A DNA stretch of 64,000 bases, from contig JAOTON010001032.1 of the NCBI GenBank assembly GCA_034440635.1, positions 558,001 through 622,000 of the forward strand. The letters are read 5' to 3'. Position 1 is the first letter of the stretch, and every line of letters begins with the position of its first letter. A program made the position numbers and the translations under genes. This document shows positions 51,961-64,000 of the stretch, piece by piece. This stretch comes from Lepas anatifera (taxonomy: Eukaryota > Arthropoda > Thecostraca > Lepadidae). The notes under the pieces were generated by a model, which did not search any database, was not told where the DNA came from, and saw only the letters and a list, made by a program, of their open reading frames with translations.

Positions 51961-54250
51961 GTGATTATGTACGGGCACAGGGCTTGGTGCGGCGATGTAC
52001 AAAATAATGGAATACATGGATCTACTGATAGCGTGATGAGCCGAATTAGCGGCGATGCAATTAATAATGTCTCTTGCAAGAAGCGATGGAAAATGCACTA
52101 CCATTGGCAGACTATCATCTATGACACAAAGACTTAAACCGGTATTAAACTACATACTTATAACCAGCACGTTTCAATGATCTTAGTTTCACTGGGTTGG
52201 AAAATTTAATCTGGTATCCGTTAACTACGTGCTGTAGTTGGTGTTGCTTAGAATTGTACCGACACGAGCATGTTTTCATTAAACATTTTTGTCATCCCGG
52301 AGAAGCCTTCGAAGCACATAAGAGGTATTAGTGATTAGTGCATAAGCATTGGTGAAAGTGGATAGGTACTTGTTCGGGATTTGTGAAGCGAAAGTGATGC
52401 TGTTGCTTCTCTTGTAATGCTCTGTTGCTGAACTATCATTAAGACTCTCTAAAAAGAGTTTTCTAAATTGCTTTCCAACTTTCAAATTTATTTCCAAAAC
52501 TCAACTCCAATTCACACAAATCAAGATACTATATCACCTGTGCACAAATGGCACTAAGTCGGCTATCTCATCTTTCCCCGGGGCCCCTTTTGAGCATTAC
52601 GCACGATAAATCCAACCCACTCTGCAAAGGAATACGCAATTCATTGCATGGATCCCCTAGAAGATCTGTTTGATTGGTCGCCTCGTTAGTGACCATCAAA
52701 CAGAAGCCTTTATCTCGGAAGAAAATCGTCGAACCTCTTTAGTTCTGGAATTCACACACAGCCACCATACACGCTCGTAATCTTGGTGCCTGTACTCAAA
52801 TAAAAACAGCTTATCTATTTCGATGACCTACAAATGAACACCACGGACCATCTGGATAAGGACGGTCACTGATCCACTATTTGAACAGTGCCAAAACCAG
52901 TTGACTGTACCGCGATAAAGTGGAGGACAACTGGAGGAGGTGGACTGCCCCCGGTAGGCCGACTTCCGGATTGGCACGCGTTTACTAACGGGTCTACTGG
53001 GAGATTTACGATTACAGAGTTCAGTAACATGCACATCAGACATGGGTTTAAGATAAAATTTAAAAAAATTGATTAAATAGGGAGGACGAATGAACAAAAT
53101 CGAAGGAATGGAAGGATATTAGATACAAGGGTGAGAAAGATAGACAGATAAAACAAAACGGGGAGAGGGAGAGAGAAAGAGAAATACAAATATGGAAACA
53201 GAGGTGCAAAGGAGAGAGAAAATGGCCAGAAATAACGACACAAAGAGGGATATAGAGGAAAAACTAAAAAAGTGTGGCCACAGGCAAAGACCTATTGATA
53301 TTCAGAATTCCTATCTCATAAAAACACTACACACGTTCAATCACACGGCCGCCATTTTGTTTCAGGCAGCCATCACGCTTGTATTACAACACCATCCCCC
53401 TTATAAGCTCATAAGACACGCTTGGTGCGGCACAGGTTTTGGATAGCTTATGTCGTCTTTAGTAACCGCGGCACGCTCTAAGGCGCATCAGGTAGGCACG
53501 CCGGCCAGGCGAGCCGCAGCCTTGGCTGGGGCCAGAGGGCAATGCGAACGTCACCACCGGGCACAGGTGTTCCAAGACCGGCGTGTTATTCTACCTGTGT
53601 GGCATTTCCTCAAGCCAGCTGTTTGTCGGTGGCAGATTTGCTTGGGATTTGGGTAAGCTCTTCGTGAAGCCGCTTGTTAATTGGAAGGAGCTGTCGCGAA
53701 GGCGAATTTTCTTCGGTTTTTAGCTGCTAAGTCGAAAATATTCAAATAGAAAGCATTCGATAAATAACTGTTCAGACTTGTTAACGGTTTGATGCACGAA
53801 AAGTTCAGCTAAAGATGAGGGTCATTTTCCTAGAAATGAAAATGCGTCATGGAACATTATTACATACATGAAAAGCATGTAACGGAAGGAGCACGTCTGG
53901 AAAAGGGCGAGATTGCTGAGTCACGAGCATCTGTCATATAAAATTTATGACTTGGACGTAGAGGCTACATTTTGTTCTCTTCTGCATCAAAACACTTACA
54001 AAGCTGTCTTTCAGTGTTACACATTGAGCATTTCTGCCATAAGATAAATCATGAGGCAATTTATTCGAACCGCATTACAGCAGAACTTCCAGAGCTAAAC
54101 TGCGCGTGTCCCGATGACTCATCGTTCTTCTCCATAGCAACACGAAAACTCATCGAGTCCCTTAGCAACGCGCCAGAGCTCTGGGTCGACGACTCGACAA
54201 GTGAATTAGATATGAGGGAGATAATCCAGGAATTCCACAATGACCCAGTG
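51961..54250. other. Nothing recognised
   Basis: Purine-rich stretch at 53060-53260 (GGGAGAGGGAGAGAGAAAG). No supported exon. Confidence 0.3.
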
Positions 54251-54263
54251 TCTGTCCAATACC

Positions 54264-54267
54264 TGTA

Positions 54268-54297
<30 letters not shown>
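54264..54297. repeat. Short (TC)n
   Basis: About 24 bases of TC repeats inside an otherwise open + frame; it explains the SLSLSLS run there. Confidence 0.9.
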
Positions 54298-54298
<1 letters not shown>

Positions 54299-54644
54299 GA
54301 ATGTTCGTGCTTTACCATTGGGTATCCGATCAGGGAATCATGTATAAAGACTCCCGAGGAGAGAAACCTGAGGACGCCTCTGCTAATGGTTAAAGTTGGA
54401 CAAACGGGAGAGCAAAGGATGGTGCAGATCGCAAAGATGTCGCGAGGTAAATATTCAGGGTAGGCGAAAAGCTACACTTGGTAATTGTTTAGGCTTAATC
54501 CAGATTTGATAACTTAGTCCATGGTAACCGTAATTTCAGTAAATGATTCACCGATATGATGGCTTATAAGACGTTCTGTGTGCGTCAACTTTGTCCACCT
54601 CTAATTGTTTAAGATCAGTCGATACTGTAAACGTTGATTTGTGA

Positions 54645-55325
54645 GAAGCAGGGGCGTAGGCAAGGACATTTTAGAGTGGGGGGAGAAGAGAATTCCCGGC
54701 AGTGAAAGCCTATATTCAGTGAAGGTAGGCCTCCTCAGTCTTGTAGTTGGTCTCTAGAATGTTGGTCTTGTAGTTGGTCTCTTCAGTCTACTAGAAGCAG
54801 CAGTGCAGAATTATGGTGAGACACACCTTGACGTACTTAACAGAAGAAATTAATTTCCAAATGTAGCACATTTCACTAGTTCCTACGCACGCCACTATTT
54901 CCGACTTTTGTCAGAGTTCCGAAACTGCGCAATACTTTTTAGATAACTTTCGCGAAGCTGATATTTGGAACTCCTCAACTGGGCAGTATAAACTGAAGTG
55001 ATAAAATTTCTTACGCCGCCAAGAATATAGTTTGATTGCTTCAGTGCAGTGATTCTTGGATTTTTATGTTTTTGCTATATTCTATAGTCTTACATTTTAG
55101 GATGTTTTTTACTTTATGCGATTATATATCGTGACAGTGTTTTTGGCTCTTTTAGCCTCTTAGTATTTGACTTTATTATCTACTAGTCATATCTTGGGAA
55201 TTGTACCTATCCATGTGTGTGTATATTGAACCTGTATGATTTTGTTTTATACCCGATGACTTCATCTTTAAGTGGGCCTCTGGCCCGTTGGTGATACAAT
55301 GAATAAACTGAAACTGAAACTGAAA
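54645..55325 (+). mobile_element. Probable 3' end of a non-LTR retrotransposon
   Basis: A T-rich non-coding region ends GGCCTCTGGCCCGTTGGTGA, then TACAATGAATAAACTGAAAC with the tail TGAAAC repeated three times, a typical LINE 3' end. The first part (54652, AGGGGCGTAGGCAAGG) is a MITE-type end, so the region is composite and the left border of the LINE is unknown. Confidence 0.55.
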
Positions 55326-57270
<1,945 letters not shown>

Positions 57271-59571
57271 ATGACTGCAGAGAATGGGATAGAACCGGTG
57301 ACAAGGTACAGTTGACCACACACTGTTGCCAGGCAAAGCGCAGCCAGGAAGTAGCTTGACCTGCTGATGAAGAGCTTTTTGTTCGGCTTCCAACAAAACC
57401 CTGTCGAATTCCAGCACTATACCGTCTGTTACTAAGCCAGATGGAACTGGTCTGTCGCGCTCCCGAGCATGGAGAGTGGGCGTTCTTGAGGCGGGAGCCG
57501 CCACCCGCCACTAACGGTATACAACCGATGGATAAAAAAGCCGCGTTCGGTTTCATCCTCAAGGAATGCGTTAATCATGCATCGTGACGAGGGTTACCGT
57601 TGCTTTATTCTTAAAAGTAGTGATTAGTGCTTGTGATTATGCCGCCAGCTGATGACCGACCTGAAACAAATGAGTGGCTCCTACCACATGCGATTTCTCC
57701 GCTTTACAAATAGTGAATGCGGCAAATACGTCCTAATTTTCAACAATGGAGAAACATTTGGAAACAAAACCAAAGTGGAAAATTAGGGACGTATATTTTT
57801 TAAGCCATATCACAGCAGGGGCGGGTTTGAAGTTTGTATTTAATGTTTGGAGCGTAGTAAGGTAGAAAAATGAGAGATTTCACTCACTAGTGATTTAATA
57901 ATTCTATCTTACGCCGCCCAGTTATCTATGGTCAGCCATGACCGGCCTGAGCACCATAGCTGCTCGTTTTCCAGAATCATGACGTACTGTAACATACACA
58001 AAACACATGGAAAATCAAAAACGGCTGAGGGTAAAGAACAGGGTACACCAAATGTGCACTTTGCTTGTTTTTTTTTAATCTTGTGTGGTACCTCGATGGG
58101 GTTAGCAGAGATAAGCTTTTGCAGAAATGTTTTGTCATAGGATAATGTTAAAGATCGCAGAACAATACATTTGTATTTCCTTTCTTGGCATGGAAACCGG
58201 GACAAGGGCTGAACTGTGATTTGTGAAAGAGTTTCCCGTCACATAAACTGCCTTCAAGCACTTAAAACGAACGAAGAGAAAGTCATTTTGTCCTATCTAC
58301 CACTTGTAACGGAACATACCACAGATCGATTCTGAAAGTGGTTAGGCTCTAATCTTTGGCCACCTCACCATGATTTCGAGCCCTATAGATAAAAAGTATC
58401 TACTGGAATGTAACCTAGAATCAAAATTCGCAATTTCCGTTCACCCAGAAGGATGAGCCGAATAAACACCTAATCACTTTCTAGCCTGTTATCAAAGTTG
58501 ATCGAACTATTGTGTTACATTTTCCAGTTTTATCATCCCACCTAACATCGCTTAAATGTCACGACCTCTAAAGTTACATAAGAAGGTATAACTACGGCCC
58601 TACGGTACCTTAGTTATTTACTGCAAAAATAAGTAAATTAAGCAGCGTGGAAGTTTCGCTTCTTCTGCGCAATTCCACACATGTACGCTTAGGCGTCCGG
58701 CTTTAGAAAACAAAAACTGAAGTGGAACGTTGAGTTTACTAAGCGCTTAGCTCAGCACAGTCAAAAGCCTGACGAATAAACACAACATTTTGCCTGCAGT
58801 TGATAAGCATTCGTGCTTATTTTCGGCGAAATATATCGTTTTGAAATTTTTCTCAAATATTACGTGCTGCAAATACACATTTGCAGCCATATAAATTTTG
58901 CACGCATGAGTTGACTCGGACTGTGCCAGACCAAAGACATCATCACACTTTTTCATCCAACACAACGCTGGGAAACTGTCTGGTAAACTCTCTGACAATA
59001 GCAAGAGCCTAAACTTTTTTCCAGCTGTTTTATGTGGAGTGTGGTAAGCAAGTTAGCAAAATGTTGTGCTTAAAATAACTCAACGGGTAAAGAGGCACGG
59101 TCATAGGACTCCACGCAGCGTACATGTATGCAGGACATTCCTCATCTTAAGCCTAAAACCTCAAGTAAAAATCATTGAGAAGGATTTACTGCCACATGCT
59201 TTCATACTTAGTGTGGTGAAAGATATGTGAGCTTCTAATTGATACTGTATTTGGTCCAGGATTAATGTATTAGGGTTCCAGGTTTATGCTGCGCTCCGTG
59301 GTGTCAAAACCGTTCGGAAAAGCCGTTACCTACAAAAGTATTTATGTGATGAACTAGGGACTCTGTCACTACCTAGGATATGAGTATAATTTCAGCCTTG
59401 AAATGGGTCGGAGAATTCTGCATCCTGCTGGGGAGGGGAATTGGAACACAGCCAGTTCGATTTCAGAACCATCTGAGCTAACGGAAAAACGCTTGATAGG
59501 AGGTGGAAATGTCAACATTAAGGTCACAAATTCAGCGCTAAATCATATCAAACTGCTTAGTAAACTTGGGT
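57271..59571. other. Nothing recognised
   Basis: No exon, RNA gene or repeat family supported in this stretch. Confidence 0.3.
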
Positions 59572-59937
59572 TGGTAAAAGCAGGTGCTTACAATGGGATT
59601 ATTTTGTTACGTTTTAGTTTTAACAAAAGTTACAATTTACATGCCGACGTTTCGGCTCTTCCGCCTCGATCACGGCATTGAAATAAACTAAAATACACAT
59701 TAAGTACATGGAAGAAACAACCTCGTACATTCCAATTTACAAGTTTGTTTCTTGATCTCGTACATTACAACGTACGAGTTTGTTTCTTCCAGGTACTTAA
59801 TGTGTATTTTAGTTTATTTCAATGCCGTGATCAAGGCGGAAGAGTCGAAACGTAGGCATGTAAATTGTAACTTTTGTTAAAACTAAAACGTAATAAAAGA
59901 ATCCAATTGTAAGCACCTGTTTTACCAATCTGCCTCA
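59572..59937. repeat. 366-bp imperfect palindrome (foldback)
   Basis: Arms of about 170 bp (59572-59745 and 59765-59937) share TGGTAAAA, CAGGTGCTTACAAT, TTACGTTTTAGTTTTAACAA, TTACAATTTACATGCC and TTCAATGCCGTGATC. Outward-reading sequence of each arm can encode EAEEPKRRHVN-like residues. TAAACTTGG(G/A)TT occurs just outside both ends (59561 and 59945). Confidence 0.9.
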
Positions 59938-60910
59938 CCATCCTATAAACTTGGATTACTTCTGTAAGTCAACATTTATATAAATATATAAATGTTGTGT
60001 TTGAGCTGCAATAACATAATTAAAAAAGAAACAGGTCACACTGAACTTCAAACCTGAAGTTATAGTGTTAACGCTTGAAACTTGAAACTCGAGTGGTATT
60101 TGCAGCAAAAATAATTATATAATTTTAGAAACTATTCGTTGTTGGATGCCCTTTACCATTGGGCGAATTCCGGCCATTAAAACTAAACCTCAGACAAATA
60201 ATAATTTTAGCCTCCAGTGTACTTAAAGTGTGGTTTGAGCTTCAGGTTCTTTGCCAGCAAAGTGTCCCACTGGTGTGATTGATAACTTTTTTGTAGATGG
60301 AGTCACTTGACCTGGACTGGTGACATGGGGTGACCTGGACATTACATTTTTGGTTAAGCTTAAAAAGTAATAAAACAGGACAAACACCCCGCCTTTTTAA
60401 ATCGCTCTGGAAAGGCTAACACTAAAACTGCTATACACCAAACACCAAAAAACTAAAACAAAGGCTTAACACATCCCACAGCAGTTATGTTTTAAAATTG
60501 CGAAACCAATTGAACTGAGAAAAACCCATAAGTAAAAACCTGATAATTCTGAGAATTAGCAGTTAACTAAAAAGTCCCAAATTTGGCAATTATTGTAAAG
60601 ATTGTTTCGCAAGTACTATAAAAGAACAGGAATAATTCAACATATGTCACAAAGCATATTTCTCACTTCACTAGAGTTAAGACACATATCACCAACACAT
60701 AAATGCTATCATAGCAAGCTCAATATAGCCAAGGCCTTTTACAGGGAGTGGTCACTCTAATTGTTTACCGGCAATCTATTGTACCAGTAATAAAGATGCT
60801 TGGCTCAGGGGGCATCACTTAACATCACGCGAGTGAGGCGTCCCCTCTGGCTGAGCTCACGTCGGCATCAGGATCGGAGCGGTATCAGTACTAATCAAAA
60901 CAGACAGCGG
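59938..60910. other. Nothing recognised
   Basis: AT-rich sequence without supported features. Confidence 0.3.
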
Positions 60911-61067
60911 CAGTGGCGGATACAAGGGGGAGGAGGTTAGGGAGCTCAAGCCCCCTTGAAGTGTTAGAGTTTCTATAGTTAATGCACAGCTGGAGGCTGC
61001 TCCGAGACAATGGCAGGGAGAGCTTGAGCCCCTAGCCCCCCCAAATGTTATCCTGGATCCGGTACTG
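60911..61067. mobile_element. hAT-like MITE, CAGTGGCGGATCCAGG family
   Basis: 157 bp starting CAGTGGCGGATACAAGGGGG and ending ATCCTGGATCCGGTACTG. It is internally self-complementary (GGAGCTCAAGCCCCCTTG and AGCTTGAGCCCCTAGCCCCC) and similar to 41731-41881 and 11633-11760. Confidence 0.8.
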
Positions 61068-63083
61068 GAAGCGGACATGGGGAGAAGGTGCTATCTGGGA
61101 TTTAGAAGGGGGAATCAAGCATGGTTTTATATTGAAAACACTATTCCAATTGCACAAAAATCATTATTTGTCGAGTGAAAGCTTAACAATGCACGTTTCC
61201 ATTTTAAGATTATTTTCATGAACAGCATTCGCACTTTCTCGCCATTGAAGAGGACAGGAGCGTTCATAGGTGAAGAACGGGTGGTGGCCGTAAGTCCGTC
61301 ACCACTTCAGCTCTAACATAGACAGTATACATCCCTCCACGAAGCTTTTTCTGAAGCATTTTGCCCACCTGACTTCAACATTTTATAAGAAATAGGTCAT
61401 CGGTCTGCAACAAACTGAAACGCCTGTGAGTTATCTCAGCAACTCAAGGCGGCTGAGGTGTAGCCAATAGCTATCTCACGCGCTGACCACACAGGTCCAA
61501 ACCTTGAATCCATATCCTGCCAAGAAGCCGGAGCGTGCCGCATTGTCATGATGCAACCAGCTACTTAACGCTAAGCTTCCCATATCGATGCATGGGAGAG
61601 TAGCAATCCAGATAGATGGTTGTGTGACTATAGGGAGTGTTGGTCTCAGAGGTTAGAACGGTGTTCAAATTCAGGTTTCTGTTCCGGGTTGTTTAATTTT
61701 ATTCTGTCCTGTACTGTTCTGACTCCTAAAATAGATTGTTGATAAGATCCTGTTTCATTTCATTCGCAGGATTTTTTTAGTGGGTTTGACCTATTCTGTA
61801 TAAATGTAAGCCAAGGAATTTTCGCTCGGGGTCACCATTCCATAACACTGAAATATATTCAACATGCTTTCATGACACATTTTTGACCTGTAACAATACC
61901 GCACGTTAAGCTTTACTGGTCCATCCGGCAAGTTTAAGCTTTAAACTTTCCGGGAACTGCAACTGTAAAGAAACTACGCCGTAATAATAATGAATGGGGT
62001 TTAAAGATGCATAAGCTCTTGAGGTCGACCGGTGGCGCCGACTAGACCCAGTCGACAGGAATCTTTAGGATCCGATTACATGGAAAATACACCGCAGTTT
62101 GAGCCTAAGCCACAAATTAAGGAGTGGCGCGCTAGTAAACTGAGCTTAGGAGTAATGAATGAGCAGGGCGTATAAATTCTAGACATAGGATGGCTATATC
62201 CATCACACATACAGTTCAAAACATTACGATACTTCGATTCTGTGTGAATAAAGTCTCGTAAGAGAACATAGCAGTTCTACAATAGCCTTACTAGATAAAA
62301 AACATCAGGCTGCTTTCACTCTGCAAGATTTTTTCAGTGATGTAGGCGTTTGCTACCATGCTGGGCTGACTTAAAAATTTGGAGACTAAGCAAAACAAAA
62401 AACACGCACAAACAAGCTTCAGAACAGCTTTAACATACCAAATCTTTACCATTTTCTCCGAAGCAGTTCATGGTCATGTCTAACCATTGACCACCGGCCT
62501 GTGTAAATAGGTTTCATCGTGTTGTGACAATATTGCCCCCATCAGCCATTTCTGTAGCCTCGATTCTTATAAAGCATCGTATTTCATTGAACTTAAAGCG
62601 AGCATAATCCCCCGAATTGGATCGCGAATGACCGAGGCTACACCTGAATCAGCGCTACAGGCAGGACCCGGCTCCGGAATGTCTTAAGTAGCTAATCGTT
62701 TCCAGAACGTTGCGGTGTAAATGCTCACTACCTTAACTCTTCCCCGAAAGCTAATTGCAAAATAGCCGGTTCCCCTGGGCAGCTAATCAGGTTTTCACTG
62801 GAGGTGCTAATTTGATAACAGTTGAGATGCAGCTGGTTAAGCTCAACTAATTAAGCTTACTCTATGACTCATCCTAAAATTATATTTCGCATGAAGATGT
62901 TCCACAAATCACTAGGTGAATATACACACATGAACAATGCCCTTGGATAAGATCTAACGCGCTGGAATTATCTGGCATCTCTAGTTTTCACCCTCAAGAC
63001 GCCAGCCTGTGTGCATGACAAGATATTGCATAAATGCCCATAATCGGGCCTCGAACATAACCAATTAGCAGTGAACCACCCAC
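61068..63083. other. Nothing firm; weak SINE-like B box at 61660
   Basis: GGTTAGAACGGTGTTCAAAT at 61651 resembles a SINE head but lacks a convincing A box. No exon supported. Confidence 0.3.
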
Positions 63084-63218
63084 CTCTACATCAACGTCGA
63101 CAGCAAGAACTCCCACCTGAGCGCCAAAGCGAACAGCCTTGGGAACAGTAACGCGAGAACAGGGCACTATCACCAGAGACTGCACTGGGTTCATATAGAG
63201 CACTATCACTGTGGACCG
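63084..63218 (-). CDS. Candidate exon STVIVLYMNPVQSLVIVPCS..., unassigned
   Basis: On the - strand the acceptor is tcagctttcacag. Two in-frame donors are possible: GCTCAG|GTGGGA (exon 63218-63117, 102 bp) or GTAGAG|GTGGGT (63218-63084, 135 bp). Both are phase 0 to 0. The peptide RSTVIVLYMNPVQSLVIVPC, SRVTVPKAVRFGAQVGVLAV, DVDVE is beta-rich, like an extracellular domain. It could be a distal exon of the same - strand gene, but this cannot be shown. Confidence 0.35.
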
Positions 63219-64000
63219 CTGTGAAAGCTGAAGCTGATGATTCTGCTGCCTCAGGAGCGCAGACTAGGCGATTTGTGAGCATACACGACCAAGGGTGATA
63301 TGAACATATGAAGTTGTGGAGGTCACATAACTTACATCTCTTCAGGAAAATTCACCCGGTGAGGTAGCAATGTTAGCCTAACCTTGTTTACATTGATGTC
63401 ACATAGTGCTAAAACGTCAGTCGAAGCCTGCTGGTGTTAAACAAATTCAGTTAAACTGCTGTTAACCCAGACGGAAAATTTCAGTATGTGTGTCTGCCAT
63501 GCATGTCTTCATCGATTATTTATTGTGACCGCTTATCTAGTAACATTGAGTCAGACAATGGAGCAAAACAGCCTACCAGGCTAGTGACTGATGAATATCC
63601 CTTGCCCCAATTCCAACCATGGAACTTAATGACCGCATGTGTTTCCACTCTGACCTCTACGGGAGCAAATGGCATCGACTCAACGGACCTAAGACCAATA
63701 GTTACCGATCTTAGCACCATATGCCAACGTTAATTTGGTTGGGGTCAACAAAGATCAGGAGTGGCTCAGAGAGCAACGATAAATTGGCAAGTCATAGAAG
63801 CGAGGTCACGGATTCTGGATCGTGCCGTCAGAAGTGGGAGCAAACAAAAGACTGGCAACTTTTTTAAACGAGATAAGTGCATGATATCGATTTGTCGGTA
63901 GCGGTTGAACAATTGAGAACGACACTGTCAATGTCAGCTTATTTATTGCCTACAAACACTTCCAGGCACGTGAACTGGGTATTCAAAAATGGCCACGATG
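63219..64000. other. Nothing recognised to the window end
   Basis: An 81-codon + frame at 63488-63733 has an antisense counterpart and no motif. No repeats assigned. Confidence 0.3.

Noticed and set aside
53972..54463. 163-codon + frame
   Set aside because: Contains a TC microsatellite, no motif, and no flanking signals.
61221..61320. + frame MNSIRTFSPLKRTGAFIGEE with a GTAAGT donor
   Set aside because: Short, no acceptor or promoter, no partner exon; too weak to list.

Overview
This window is eukaryotic nuclear DNA from a metazoan, most likely an aquatic invertebrate. The evidence is spliced exons with canonical donors and acceptors, very long introns, dense microsatellites, tRNA-derived SINEs, many short inverted-repeat transposons with 8-bp target duplications, and 5'-truncated LINEs. 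I cannot name the phylum from the sequence. There is no prokaryotic gene organisation and no CRISPR array. Almost every long open frame lies in GA, TA or minisatellite DNA and is not a gene.

Two genes can be supported. The first, on the + strand (1672-18786), is the 3' half of a RASGEF1-family gene (a Ras/Rap guanine-nucleotide exchange factor). It has six exons whose phases chain together, except for one extra base in exon 3, and the fourth intron starts with GC instead of GT. Its 5' half lies to the left of the window. Its 11-kb first visible intron opens with a roughly 54-copy minisatellite (1816-4063). The repeat unit is the 3' end of the preceding exon plus its own 5' splice site, so the exon-intron junction itself has been tandemly amplified. 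This is the most unusual structure in the window.

The second gene, on the - strand (about 47455 down to 29616), is pieced together from splice sites and matching phases. It encodes the C-terminal part of a single-pass membrane protein of unrecognised family: an ectodomain stalk, a 30-bp acidic micro-exon, one transmembrane exon, a basic-acidic tail exon and a terminal exon. A few further candidate exons (63.2 kb, 50.1 kb, 48.0 kb, 45.0 kb, 44.5 kb on -, and 40.6-40.9 kb and 24.9 kb on +) cannot be joined.

The rest is repeats. 0-1.6 kb: GA/GGCAGA microsatellite and a SINE. 1.8-4.6 kb: the splice-donor minisatellite and its decayed tail. 6.7-7.8 kb: a MITE and a 528-bp GA tract. 9.1-9.5 kb: a 22-bp minisatellite. 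11.6-14.5 kb: MITEs around RASGEF1 exons 2 and 3. 16-16.8 kb and 55 kb: LINE 3' ends. 19.4-20.8 kb: a truncated RNase H-bearing LINE just past the RASGEF1 poly(A) signals. 23.2-27.2 kb: a pair of about 500-bp inverted arms rich in AGGTCA half-sites. 34.4-35.2 and 39.7-40.1 kb: TTAA-flanked elements. 32.4-33.0 and 36.9-37.1 kb: TA and CATT repeats. 56.6-57.3 kb: a third GA tract. 59.6-59.9 kb: a 366-bp palindrome. All gene identifications are from recall of protein families, with no database search.
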